Below are positions 1 to 8,568 of a stretch of 31,077 bases of DNA, piece after piece. The position numbers and the translations under genes were made by a program. The stretch's first letter is position 1. Each line of letters starts with the position of its first letter. Source of the DNA: Cristatella mucedo (taxonomy: Eukaryota > Bryozoa > Phylactolaemata > Cristatellidae). The notes below the pieces were generated by a model. The model was not told the DNA's origin, ran no database searches, and was given only the letters and a program-made list of their open reading frames with translations. The stretch spans positions 1-31,077 of the forward strand of contig WPIO01000526.1 in NCBI GenBank assembly GCA_009760855.2, in the 5' to 3' direction.

Positions 1-786
1 CCCCACCTACTTGCCCAATAAAAACCATCGTTTTTGAAATTTCTTTCTTGCTGGCGACGAATATACCTCGAGATCGACATTTTCAGCCTATTTGCATATT
101 ATTGGGACCGATATTCAGGTAGTTATCGCAGTCCGTGCGTGCACGAACCCGGGTAACCGTGGTATCCCTGGTTACCGCCATTGGGCTCGCATCGGTATTC
201 TTACTTATATATTTATCAAAATAAGAGGAATGTACTACCCCGTGGGGGGACTTCCTACAACCGGTAGTGCTAACCTAATGCCTGCACTTCTGGGACTGCG
301 ATAAAGCGGGCCCAGGGGTTATGCAGAGCGCTCGCGCGACGCCTATCCGCTGGTTCCGGTCGTTTCTAGAAGTTCAGAGTGCAAACCATGAGCAAAACGT
401 GGATCGGCCGCCGCGGCCTGGGTATCGACTGCGTTACCAGCGGCGTCTTACATAAATGAGCAAGGAACTTAGAGCAAAAACAGAACTGGCTCCTTGTTTT
501 AGGTGACAGCCCAATGAACGACTGGTAATTCAGACGCAGAGCCGGTTGACGATAACGTAAAAACTCTCATGCGCATATGTCCATATTGAATATTATCCTA
601 TGCTTACTCTCGACAGTTTACCCAACTACGCTATCTTGCCATCAGTAACTTTTGGTAGTTACGTTCCTGGAAGAGGCCTCCAAAGGACCCGAGCGGAGAT
701 TCGGCGATCTGAGAGTACTGCGAAAAGAGACTTGTTACCGCTTGTTGTGTTCTTAGGGCGAAATACCGATAAGAAATACACATTTC

Positions 787-822
787 AAAGTTGCTATAGT
801 GAGGAAAGTTGCTATAATGAGC
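787..822. repeat. 18-bp imperfect tandem duplication
   Basis: Two adjacent 18-base copies, 787-804 and 805-822, both start AAAGTTGCTATA and differ at two positions. This is a short local duplication. It keeps the open frame at 600-962 in phase (18 is a multiple of 3), but no function is implied. Confidence 0.8.
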
Positions 823-1044
823 GCCAAGCAGTAGATCCAGAGAGTGCATATCGGTCAGTCTTAGGGCGGCCGGTCTACTTACTGTCTATTGGCACAGAGA
901 GCGCCGGGTCGGGCCCACGGCTGATTGACAGTAGTGGTGTGCCAAAGGGGCGGGCAGAATAGACAGCGCGAGTGGTTGGCCTCTGCAGGCCATGTTCAAA
1001 ATCTTCGTCAGCCACCGCACATTGCTGTGTGGTAGGTGGAATCC

Positions 1045-1062
1045 CAACAACAGCTGTTGTTG
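1045..1062. repeat. Perfect 18-bp palindrome
   Basis: CAACAACAGCTGTTGTTG is its own reverse complement, centred on a CAGCTG E-box core. It lies about 30 bases upstream of a second inverted repeat at 1093-1112. It may be a chance or repeat-derived structure; no function is assigned. Confidence 0.8.
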
Positions 1063-1092
1063 CATTTAAGTTGTCCTCGCGAGTAGTACTTT

Positions 1093-1112
1093 GCGAGCAT
1101 ATACATGCTCGC
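1093..1112. repeat. Inverted repeat, 8-bp arms and 4-base loop
   Basis: The arms GCGAGCAT (1093-1100) and ATGCTCGC (1105-1112) are exact reverse complements around ATAC. It could form a small cruciform or RNA hairpin. No terminator or gene end is recognisable nearby. Confidence 0.8.
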
Positions 1113-1260
1113 GCTGGTTGCACAAGTATCGCCGACAAACCATCCTATCCAGCCTGAGTGAGTGCGTAGAATGAGCTTTGAGTTCTATTGCGGCTCTTCT
1201 GCCGCTTGATAAGAGTGGCTGCAGCGTCAGACGAACCTTTGCCGGCAGAGCGCTAAGCGA

Positions 1261-1450
1261 CCCACTAACCACATTTGCATGCTGACCCTGTACATTTAAC
1301 CTCTAACCATATCATTTATTTTGTTTGTTTTTCAAGCATGATTTTACTTACTATTCTATTGCATATCACTTTACAGCAAATGTAAAGCGCCTAAAAAGAG
1401 ATTAAGTTCTCTGAGGGCGCTTTATCAAGTGCAATATTATTATTATTATA
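1261..1450 (+). mobile_element. LINE B 3' end, 5'-truncated, inserted in repeat I
   Basis: This is the last ~190 bases of LINE family B: the CATGCTGACCCTGT segment, the TTTTCAAGCATGATTTTACTTAC segment, the AAAGCGCC...GGCGCTTT hairpin and an (ATT)n tail. It is non-coding. Its borders are fixed by comparison with the uninterrupted site in the inverted copy of repeat I, where the sequence is continuous across 26563/26564. No clear target-site duplication is visible, so insertion was near-blunt or the duplication has decayed. Confidence 0.88.
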
Positions 1451-1503
1451 ACGTTTCGTCAATATTAACAGCTGCAGCCTCCTTCAGAGGCGGACGCTGC
1501 GCT

Positions 1504-1524
1504 CAGCAGCAGCAGCAGCAGCAG
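1504..1524 (+). repeat. CAG triplet microsatellite, 7 units
   Basis: Seven CAG units in a row. The inverted copy of the block has a shorter CTG tract just after a run of ten C at 26487-26496, so the tract has changed length since the duplication. Confidence 0.9.
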
Positions 1525-1979
1525 GGAAGCACCTCGCCTGTCACGCAATCTGCTGACGCCGACGTCGCGTCCGAGACGCGTCCAGCGGCGGCTTTGCCCG
1601 CTGCAGAACGGCAGCGAAGTCGCCTCTGCCGCCAGAGACCCGGACGGTTGGCCGGTGGCGGGACGCCTTAGCTCATAGCTAGTCAGCGAGCTAGCCGTGG
1701 GCGAGGTCGCGCGCGTCCACCCTACGCGAGGACTCACCGACAGCTGCCCTCGCGCCGAGGAGCGCGTCCGCTCTAGTGCGACGCCCGGCGCGCTCTAGCG
1801 GCCGAAGCTCATGGATGGGGGTGCTTCGGTTTTCGAAAGAGAATTCTGTAACGGACAAGAAACGCTAGGGGTGCTTGGTGTTAGGCGAGTCATACCGGCC
1901 TTAGATAACTTGGTGTTAGGAGTTAGGTGTTGGGACTTTGGTGTCGGGAGGCGTGTGACAACAGAAGAGCAAATTGAAT

Positions 1980-2104
1980 CTTACATTATATTACTCACCA
2001 TTTAGTCGCGTTACCCTTTGCAGCAAATGTTAAGCGCCTAGGAAGAGATTGAGTTATCTGAGGGCGCTTTGTCAAGTGCATTATTATTACTATGATTATT
2101 ATCT
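1980..2104 (+). mobile_element. LINE B 3' tail fragment
   Basis: This matches the last ~120 bases of LINE B: a TTACTCACCATT segment like that at 28775, TTTGCAGCAAATG, the hairpin with AAGCGCC and GGCGCTT arms, and an interrupted (ATT)n tail. The stem is intact; the loop differs at a few bases from the other copies. The preceding ~180 bases (1796-1979) hold GT-rich sequence with several GTTAGG motifs that I do not recognise as any element. Confidence 0.85.
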
Positions 2105-3164
2105 TGGAACCCCTGGCAACCTCTCTCCGGTGGTCACCGAGATTCGAGGGAGGGAGCTCGATACGTGCTTAATAATACAGTAGGTGTACTTAACGGATAC
2201 AGAGTATCGCATAACGACTCCTCAGGCCTCCAGACCTCCAAGACTTAAGGTACATCTTAACAAAAGGTGGAGAGTTTATTTTATATAAGAATGTAAACCA
2301 GCTAGAGTAGCCCATACTCTAGGCTGGTCTTCTCGAAGCTATCATCAGTTATACCTGTGTCACATTTTGAGTCACTAGCTGGATCATTCTGTTTAGGTAG
2401 GCTTAATGAGGCGCGTAGAAGGGCGCACAGCGTCGCACCGTGCAAGCGAGAAGACGAGTTCCTTTTTAGTGCGTCGGGGATTATGGGCTGAGCACTTGCG
2501 TGAGGAACCTGCGTTCTTCCAGATAATGTGCAGGAAGTTGAACGGAAAACTCAAGCGGATGATTATTCATTCTATCTGTAACGCTTCAAACAAAGAGTGT
2601 ATAGAGAACCTACGTATACTATCTGAGTGGGTTTCGAAGAAATCTCCCTGACCTTAAGCTACAGACCTCTAAGCGGAGTTTTTTCAGCCGCGTTCTAAAA
2701 TCCTGGCTGCGACATGCAATCTACGATATATGCGGTAGAGCGCCCACGGCTTCGAGGCTGCTACTCCTGGTACTCTTCTGCTAAGCACTAGCAATTACCA
2801 TCGTCGCACCGGCCGCTGGAGGTAAGAAAATGTGATGGATGAACGAGAGCTTTGCTTACTCTCAGGTTCAAGAGAAACTGATATCTGAGCACTCCTGAGC
2901 CCAAGCCATCTGCCTTAAAGAGGCGCTTAATCAGGCATGGGCAATGACATTGAGTGATCGCTCACCAGTGCCTGCAAATGGTCAGCTGCCATTACATTCA
3001 GAATGTTGCATTTAACAGCAGCCATTAAATTCAAGTAATAATGAGAGGGATCGCAAATGAGATAAATTAATTCCGGGACCTCGGCGCCTGAGTACCAAGT
3101 GCTGTTTTCATAAAGCAATCAATAAGACCCACGAAAAATTAAATATGAGTTCCTGTTGTGTGAG

Positions 3165-3745
3165 TAGGAGCCATTGACGTATGCCTCTGCTTTCCATCAG
3201 AGCGTATTTTATAGGCTGTATTGGAAATACGTGCTGCATTATAAATAGCGAGATGGCTTCGTCGTGTGTTAATGTTCATAATACCTCGAATTGCGAGCAT
3301 CACATTTTAGCCAGTGGCCAGCTAAAAAGCAATTTTTTCTGACGCTAAGAATTCGCATTGGGTAAGATACTCGCTCTCTATGATTCAGGTTTCGGTGTCA
3401 AGTACTGCAGTTGGTGATTCTTTATTACTCGCTGCAATGCATGTTGATAGCCGCAAAGGCTTGTCACTATACTAGTGATTGTCAAATAAGCTGACCATAA
3501 CACTAACGAGATGCTGACAAATAAAATTGAGGGAATGTTAAATGGCGCTGGCGCTTCTGTTGCTTTTTTCTTCAGCTGTTCATTGGCTGATCCCTAATTT
3601 CACTTCCGGTACTCGTCTAGTTGCAGCTGCTGATTCAAGGATCGAATTCGCGTTGGCGCAATCTTATTTTGCTGGTGGATAAGGGGTCGAACTACAAATG
3701 TTACTTAGGTTCACACTTCAATCAGTAGCCATCTATAATACTAAA
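3165..3745 (+). mobile_element. ~580-bp insertion in block Q with a decayed SINE
   Basis: Block Q copy 2 is continuous here (near 14820-14845), so these ~580 bases were probably inserted in copy 1, although deletion from copy 2 is possible. Borders are approximate. Within it, about 3345-3495 resembles SINE S: GGTAAGATACTCGC aligns with the tRNA-like head, and AGCCGCAAAGGCTTGTC with AGCCGTAAAGGCTCTTC of SINE S2. The rest is AT-rich, non-coding and unrecognised. No terminal repeats are evident. Confidence 0.5.
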
Positions 3746-4120
3746 AGAACAAATCTTGCGAAAGTCCCTCATACAGCTGGAGCTCTTTATTGGCTCCTTG
3801 CCAATGCTAAATTTAAAGCATGCCAACTCGCAGAGCGTGAACGCCTTGAAAACCATTCACACGGACCCATTCGATGATGTTAGGGACTGTCGCACTGTTA
3901 TCATTCATTTCGTGACCTCAGTCAGTAGCGAGCGGCCGATTTCGGCCCTAAAGAAAGAGAAAAACCGTGGAATTAGTAACAAACAAGCGACCAAGTGTGC
4001 TCCTGACAAGCGGGCGTGTGTCTTGCTTTTTAGTTTGGATCTTGTTCACTCGCATTTGAAAGCTAGCTCTCAAGACATACGTCAGAGCTCTGCCATTGCA
4101 AGGGGGAGGTGCAGAATCTC

Positions 4121-4127
4121 ATCCCTG
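4121..4127 (+). repeat. Target-site duplication of SINE S2, left copy
   Basis: ATCCCTG occurs here and again at 4318-4324 directly after the SINE. The empty site in block Q copy 2 near 15155-15161 has a single GTCCCTG followed by the same AGGAGGAATTCC flank. Confidence 0.9.
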
Positions 4128-4317
4128 GTGAGCCGTGATGGCACACTAGGTAAGGCGGTTGCTTTCACGACCTCTGCCCGAGGTCGTGGGTTCGATTCCT
4201 GTAGTGGGCGATTTTGTATCGCCACTACAAGCGGTGGTGATAGCCGTAAAGGCTCTTCTGTCGCTATACAAAAAAGAGGCTGTTTAATCAGCTAGGATTT
4301 ATTTAGGATTTATTATT
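4128..4317 (+). mobile_element. tRNA-derived SINE, family S (copy S2), ~190 bp
   Basis: A 190-bp retroposon with a tRNA-like head: an A-box-like TGGCACACTAGG at 4139-4150 and a perfect B box GGTTCGATTCC at 4189-4199. A 7-bp stem (CGACCTC 4168-4174 with GAGGTCG 4180-4186) stands in place of the anticodon arm. The non-tRNA body carries AGCGGTGGTGATAGCCG, and the 3' end is an AT-rich tail ending TTATTATT. It is exactly bounded by ATCCCTG duplications and absent from the paralogous site at about 15.16 kb. It is not a functional tRNA because it lacks a paired acceptor stem. SINEs are non-coding and depend on a LINE. Related copies lie at 5150-5330, 16720-16885 and 29960-30140. Confidence 0.9.
4139..4199 (+). 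promoter_or_regulatory. RNA polymerase III type 2 promoter (A and B boxes) of SINE S2
   Basis: A-box-like TGGCACACTAGG at 4139-4150 and B box GGTTCGATTCC at 4189-4199, spaced as in tRNA genes. The B box matches the consensus GGTTCGANTCC exactly, so this copy may still be transcribable; that is inference. Confidence 0.7.
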
Positions 4318-4764
4318 ATCCCTGAGGAGGAATTCCATTGAAGTCACCCAACTGAGATTGAGGCTGCTGCTTACGTCACTGCGTGGCGTACCAATCATAG
4401 ATGCTCCATTCTTTGCCCTGATCTCTGCAAGCTAGTGAGTGTAACACCATAAAAACCGAACGAAAACTTTGAAGTGCGATGGCTTGTCATAAAGGAACCA
4501 ATGCAAGCAATCTTACGTTGGGGTCTGCATTAGTGGCTTCGGGGCGTCGTCGGCAAAGTGCTGCATGTCGGCGTGTTGGGGGTGTCCACACGAGAGACGT
4601 TACTCGAAGAGGAAGTCAGGACGTCTAGGTACGAGCTGGCTCGTATGTCGGCCAATAAACACAGGGTCCTTTACTGCCAGAAGGAACGAGTAGAGCAGCA
4701 ACGAGCCAAGAAAAAATGGCTGCCAAAGCTTGGTGGACAGCATACTCGGCATCTGTATACCTCA

Positions 4765-4818
4765 GGTCTCTCTTTCTTTCTCGCTCTCTTACTGCTCTCT
4801 CTCTCTCTCTTTTTCTCG
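4765..4818 (+). repeat. Polypyrimidine (CT-rich) low-complexity tract
   Basis: Almost pure C/T strand with CTCTCT runs ending before CGCCTATAATTTTC. The equivalent tract in P copy 2 (16262-16386) is more than twice as long, so the tract is length-unstable. It accounts for the serine/leucine/phenylalanine-rich open frames here. Confidence 0.85.
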
Positions 4819-5149
4819 CCTATAATTTTCTTTGGAACTCTCGGCGACCGTTCGATCAGTTCACCGTTCGATACGACCATTTAGAGGCTCGTTAGATCTG
4901 TCGGGTTTTTCAGTGCTTACGAAGATATCAAGTGGTATGGCGTTGACGTCACTGCCGGTCGATGGACCGGAGGTCGTGTGGTGCTAACTATCTCCGTATC
5001 TCCGGTGCTCATCGGTCACATCGTTCACGCTTCAATCCATGTTCGTCCTTTCATTTGTCTAACCATTTGCCAGATGAAGCAACTGCTATCCATTACGAGG
5101 CCGCATCCCGAGGTCGACGACGACTGTTTGATATAGATGGCCGCGGCTT

Positions 5150-5330
5150 CGATATAGATGGCCGTGATAGCCCGGGTGATGAGGTACTCGCTCTCAACGA
5201 CCGAGTTCGCCGAATCGAACCCAGCAGTGGGCGACACTTCATTGCCAACTGCAAGCGGTGGTGAAAGCCGTTAGAACTCTTCTGCTTCTATACAGGCTAC
5301 GCTTTTAAATCAGCTAATATTTATTTATGT
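5150..5330 (+). mobile_element. SINE family S copy S3, embedded in block P
   Basis: GGCCGTGATAGC...GAGGTACTCGCTCTC aligns with the tRNA-like head of S2, then GAATCGAACCC replaces the B box, GTGGGCGACA and CAACTGCAAGCGGTGGTGA match the body, and CAGCTAATATTTATTTATG matches the 3' tail. The B box is damaged. The same SINE sits at the same place in P copies 2 and 3, so it entered P before P multiplied. A 21-base near-duplicate (GATATAGATGGCCG twice, about 5131-5173) lies at its 5' border and is retained in degenerate form in the other copies. Confidence 0.75.
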
Positions 5331-5690
5331 GTTTCAGGCTGATTCGCACCGCTTTAGAACGGTCGGTGCCAGTAGGCTCAGCTCAAGCCGTTTGTTCGAG
5401 TCACAGTTTCTGAGCAGGATCGTGGGCAGGTGAAGGTGCCGACGCATTTGATTCGGAGAGACCCAAATAGAAGATTTCAACTCATCGTTAAAGTGCTTAA
5501 CCAGCCCGTAACCTCTAGACAATACGGCTAGGTAGTGTGAGCGTGGCCTCGCCGCCACTGCCAGCCCGAACCAGACTTACTCACGTCCAGTATGCAGTCT
5601 AGGCGTTAGCAGGTAATTCCTTAGCAGCTTAGCCCCATCCGCCGATTGGGAATGGATTACGAATGGCCCGTTGTCACGTGATTCCATCTA

Positions 5691-6344
5691 AGTTCGTGAT
5701 TTAATCCATATTCGCGGGACGAATTCCTCTAAGAATGTGAAATTACCCTACCAACAGTTCGGAGGAATTCTCCCTCTCATCTCCAACGGAGACACAGTTT
5801 AGGGATGGATTATTACAGGGAGAATATACATAGAAGTGTCAGGAGGGTACAGAAGATTACGGGTGGATGGAATATGCTGAGAGTTCAAACTAATAACCAA
5901 AAATAGGTGGCAACTGTGTGCTGAGATATTTCAGAAACAGTTTAGTTAGCTTTGTAATTTTGCGGTTAGGAAAATAGTTCGTAGTGTCTGCTAGCGGCTC
6001 AAAACTTTACAAATGTGGTGAGCTCTCAAGGCCATGATTGGCATATTGTTATTAATCGTAACAATAGGCCTTTCGGGTTGCGTACAAGATTACTTTATAT
6101 TTCTGCTTTAGAAGCTATAACCGATAAAGCATGAATTCTTAATCATCCTTTTTAGGAAAGACTTTGTAATCAACTAGATAGCGTGCTTAGACAAGCATGC
6201 AAAAACGTGCTGTAAGTCACTCGGAAAGCTGGTTTTTAGAGTCCTCGGCTAACTAGAAAACACCCAATCAAGCAAACCCATGCAGCTCATAGAAAATCAA
6301 AATAAAACAAGAAAACTTACGTCGCTGACCGGAAACATGTCCAC
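5691..6344. other. AT-richer unassigned stretch
   Basis: No repeat partner or gene is recognised. In the duplicate unit, block P copy 2 continues at this point (17256-17984), so this region replaces or interrupts the second half of P. It contains short direct motifs such as GGAGGAATTC and several stop codons in all frames. Confidence 0.5.
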
Positions 6345-6981
6345 AGCAGAGCTTAATAGTGCTACTGCGAGCAGCTCAAACAGAGTTCGCGTATTTCGCG
6401 GCGAATCCACTCAATGTCACCAGGTACCGCAGCATGCGAGTTCCAGACGAACGGACAGCAAAAGTGCTTTGCAGAGCACAATAAATCGCACTTGTAAAAC
6501 AGGCTCCAGAGATAAGTCGCTGTGCGCTTTGTTACAGACGGAGATACGTTACATCCCGCGTGCTGGAGTTGTGCCCATTATGAAGAATCAATTGAGGTGC
6601 TACTTTTTCAGCAGTTTTCGAAGTGCCCATAAAGAAATTCAGTTCTCTTTTAAGGGGTCATCTGAAGTCCGCACGGTCAGTAATCAAAAGCTCATTTGCC
6701 ATGACGATGGAAACACCTCCTTTCCTCACTTTTCTGCCCGGATACACAGAGATGTAGTTCGGTCATTTATACCGTGCCCCGTTGTGACAGAAGCTGCTGC
6801 CGACCTCCCGTCACAGCAAACGTCATTACCTCTGCACATCCGGAAAACGAAGTCAAGCCTGCGGTCAGAGCCAAGTGCCAGACAGCCAAATGGCCTCCCA
6901 CGTGGCAGACTGGATGCTAGGCTAGCACAGGTTAGAACGGAGCTCTGTGCAGGCGATGTGGTTAGGAGATGGACCGACTAA
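6280..6981 (+). other. Long open frame (233 codons) over repeat remnants
   Basis: The longest open frame outside the LINEs. The product is rich in Ser, Arg and Thr, has no domain, signal or membrane segment I recognise, and its first third is translated from R and D remnants that are not open elsewhere in the window. I consider it a chance open frame. 6541-6981 has no repeat partner in the window, so a host exon there cannot be formally excluded. Confidence 0.3.
6345..6540 (+). repeat. Rearranged remnant of blocks R and D
   Basis: 6345-6480 matches the middle of R (GCTTAATAGTGCTACTGC and GTTCCAGACGAACGGACAGC, compare 24661-24785). 6484-6540 then matches D1 (TCGCACTTGTA, AGAGATAAGTC, CTGTGCGCT, compare 20985-21040), far downstream in the full unit. 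The tail GTTACAGACGGAGATACGTTACAT resembles the LINE A 3' end. Distant parts of the unit have therefore been joined by deletion or template switching. Confidence 0.65.
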
Positions 6982-7319
6982 CGCACTTAAGTAGGTATAG
7001 TCGATGCGAGACTACGCTTCGAGAGCACGACAGGCGAACTTACTGCGACGAACAGCTATGCGCAACTTAGACTGCTGCGGTTGAATTCAGCCGGTTACTC
7101 AGTTAGCTGCTCGTATTTTGGGGTGCTGTAGCGATCCGCCTTCGGGGTCGCATAGGGTAGTTTATTATACTCGGGCTTCGGGAGCTCGCTCAGTTAACTC
7201 CGTCGGTTTGGTACGCACCGCATAAAGCACTTGCGCCGGTGCCTAGCCTCTACTAACGGGCCCACAATGCAATTTTGCTTTCGGCGCCAAGTTATGGCCG
7301 CTTGTGTTTTAGCCTAACC
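6982..7319. other. Unassigned stretch
   Basis: Nothing recognised. A weak GC-rich stem (GCGATCC with GGGTCGC, near 7132-7152) is present, with no adjacent gene. Confidence 0.4.
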
Positions 7320-7560
7320 TCAGCGCTGCATTACACGGTCCAAACAGGAGCTGCAGGAGCTGCTTTGAAATGGCAATTCCTGACCGCATACGACGCTAGG
7401 TGACCTTCCAGGCTCGTATAGGCGTTTCGTACAACGCTAACTTGAGCCCCCTATCACTTGCTGGGGGCGTGAGTTTAGCCAACTTCCAGTTTTCATCAAA
7501 GGCGGTTCGAGTGGAGGTTTGATTTTCTTTTGCAGCTTCTTCTCAGCACATAAAAAAGGA
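7320..7560 (+). repeat. Remnant of the end of block P
   Basis: Aligns with 17675-17900 and 30945-31077: CAGGAGCTGCAGGAGCTG, AATTCCTGACCGCA, GGCTCGTATAGGCGTTTCGTAC, CAGTTTTCATC and TTGCAGCTTCTTCTC in the same order. As in the second unit, it directly precedes block R. A 6-bp GC hairpin at 7446-7468 (GCCCCC and GGGGGC arms) is specific to this copy. Confidence 0.7.
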
Positions 7561-7589
7561 CCATAATAATAATATTACCATTACGCCAA

Positions 7590-7978
7590 CCACAGCCGAC
7601 GATTACTGCGAAAACCTCCAGTGATTTGCATGAATTTACTAAGAGCGCTGATTTCTGCACATTGGCATCGAGACGGAGCGGTGCGGGACGGCGACTACTT
7701 TAATGGATGGCGCTCGTTTTACGTCACGTGCCATGGAACTGCGACTCTTTAGTGAATTTTGTCGAGGAGTACTGCAGAGAGCAGGCGGCGGCGGCAGAAG
7801 TGGGCGGTCTCTCTGAAATTACCACGTCCCAGCTCTTTAGGAGCTACAACGGGGGGGGGGGCGAAAATTGCGGCTGAGATGAGTGCTATACGTTTATGGC
7901 TTATTAGCAAAAGTTCGCGGCATTCCGCAAAAGAGTTCCACAACTAAACGTACGGTCTCCATAGGACTTGTGGTTCGT
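7590..7978 (+). repeat. Repeat block R, fragment R0
   Basis: Aligns with 18300-18540 and 24085-24310: CCACAGCCGACGATTACTGCG, GGCATCGAGACGGAGC and GGCGGCGGCAGAAGTGGGCGG. Its last ~50 bases match 22045-22095 (GAGTTCCACAACTAAA, GGTCTCCATAGGA). A run of eleven G at 7851-7861 interrupts it. It ends abruptly where LINE B begins. No coding function is evident. Confidence 0.75.
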
Positions 7979-8393
7979 CCAAACCCAGTGTGATTCAGAG
8001 GTTGGCTAGGCTGACTCTTAAAATTGGCTCTGCCAGCATATCTCCAGTTGAATCAGCTCGAAATCTAGGTGTCATATTCCAAAGCAACCTCTCGTTGGAC
8101 GACCATATTAGCTCCACAGTCAAATCTGCCTATTTTCATCTTCATAATATTTCTAAAATTCGGGCTTGTTTAGATAAAGATACCACGTCCAAGTTGGTCT
8201 ATGCATTTGTGACATCCCGTCTCGACTTCTGCAACTCACTGCTTGCTGGCCTACCAGCATGTGCGATCAGGTGATTGCAGCCGGTGCAAAACTCTGCAGC
8301 TAGGCTTGTCTGTCATGAGCATCGCAATTGCCACATAACTCCACTTCTCGCCGACCTGCACTGGCTACCAGTCAAGCAACGGAATGACCTCAA
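7979..8393 (+). pseudogene. LINE family B, 5' half of a split copy (ORF2 C-terminal region)
   Basis: A 5'-truncated L2/CR1-like LINE remnant. It encodes the region after the reverse transcriptase, with ARNLGV (the segment after motif D in L2-type proteins), SRLDFCNSLLAGLP, AARLV and TPLLADLHWLPVKQR. The frame is interrupted by a TGA just after the GLPACAIR segment (about 8272-8274). The same family is at 27967-28870. The copy is broken by the LINE A insertion at 8394 and resumes at 11874. It is a dead 3' fragment inserted into block R. Confidence 0.9.
8371..8393 (+). repeat. Target-site duplication of LINE A, left copy
   Basis: 23 bases starting GTCAAGCAACGGA are repeated at 11874-11896 with two mismatches. 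The sequence belongs to LINE B, as the uninterrupted copy at about 28350 shows. Duplications of this length are typical of target-primed reverse transcription by LINEs. Confidence 0.93.
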
Positions 8394-8568
8394 CTACCAC
8401 TACTCCCCGCGCTAAAGAGCGGCCTCGGGCGACTCCTAGCGTAGTGTGGACCTTTACTTGATTTCTGCGTAATACCTTCGGGTATTCCGCTGCTATCTTC
8501 GTTGTGACTATTTATGAGCTGTCCTCGGATATACTACACAAAACTGGACCTGCTTAGCATAAGATGCG

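Larger units (their letters stand above)
1..1151. other. Unassigned sequence, no recognised gene
   Basis: I find no recognisable gene or repeat family here. The longest open frame is at 600-962 on the plus strand (120 codons). Its product has no motif, signal peptide or membrane segment that I recognise, and the overlapping minus-strand frame at 631-849 is nearly as open, which argues against real coding. An 18-bp imperfect tandem duplication (787-822) lies inside that frame. Two palindromes lie near 1.05-1.11 kb. The stretch is unlike the Q, P and R blocks found elsewhere in the window. Confidence 0.5.
1152..1795 (+). repeat. Repeat I, copy 1 (inverted partner at 25.87-26.67 kb)
   Basis: This GC-rich stretch matches, as the reverse complement, 25872-26672. 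Landmarks shared by both copies are the GCCGGCAGAGCGC motif (about 1240), the AACAGCTGCAGCCTCC motif (about 1467), a CAG-triplet tract, the GCGTCCACCCT segment (about 1713) and the GCGCGTCCGCTC segment near 1763. The copies are clearly diverged. Copy 1 carries a LINE B tail (1261-1450) that copy 2 lacks, while copy 2 has about 325 extra bases at roughly 26068-26394. The open frames across it (including a polyglutamine-like run from CAG repeats) are not convincing genes. Confidence 0.75.
2182..4660 (+). repeat. Repeat block Q, copy 1
   Basis: Long diverged duplicate of 13860-15512. Collinear landmarks are the GTATCG segment near 2205, GGATCATTCTGTTTAGG (about 2382), GTGCAGGAAGTTGAA (about 2527), GGGTTTCGAAGAAAT (about 2629), GCTGCGACATGCAATCTACG (about 2705), CACCGGCCGCTGGAGGTAAG (about 2807), the TTCAAG segment near 3030, GCATGCCAACTCG (about 3818) and GAGGAATTCCATTG (about 4327). 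Relative to copy 2 it has two insertions, about 3165-3745 and SINE S2 at 4128-4317. Open frames at 2406-2651 and 3756-4295 are not kept open in copy 2, so I do not call them genes. Block identity is unknown. Confidence 0.82.
4661..5690 (+). repeat. Repeat block P, copy 1 (5' part)
   Basis: Diverged duplicate of 16173-17255; the latter half also matches 29838-30500. Shared landmarks are AAGCTTGGTGGACAGCA (about 4727), a polypyrimidine tract, TATAATTTTCTT (about 4821), CAGATGAAGCAACTGC (about 5072), an embedded SINE S, TTTATGTGTTTCAG (about 5323), GCAGGATCGTGGGCAGG (about 5412), GGAGACCCAAATAG and TTGGGAATGGATTACGAATGG (about 5645). It follows block Q directly, as at 15.5-16.2 kb. Open frames across it (for example 4558-4884 and 4962-5264) come from low-complexity or repeat sequence and are not called genes. 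Confidence 0.8.

Noticed and set aside
600-962. 120-codon protein-coding gene
   Set aside because: No recognisable domain, an equally open antisense frame, and a local tandem duplication inside; insufficient support.
1429-1671. Polyglutamine-containing protein
   Set aside because: The frame crosses the LINE B (ATT)n tail and a CAG microsatellite in repeat I; the inverted copy of the repeat does not keep the frame.
1860-1950. GTTAGG motifs resembling an arthropod-type (TTAGG)n telomere repeat
   Set aside because: The motifs are irregular, with different spacers, and only a few occur; there is no tandem array.
2406-2651. 81-codon gene in block Q1
   Set aside because: The paralogous stretch in Q2 (about 14085-14320) contains stops and shifts with no sign of frame conservation.
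4128-4205. Functional tRNA gene
   Set aside because: B box is perfect but the 5' and 3' ends do not pair as an acceptor stem, and the unit is bounded as a 190-bp SINE with duplications.
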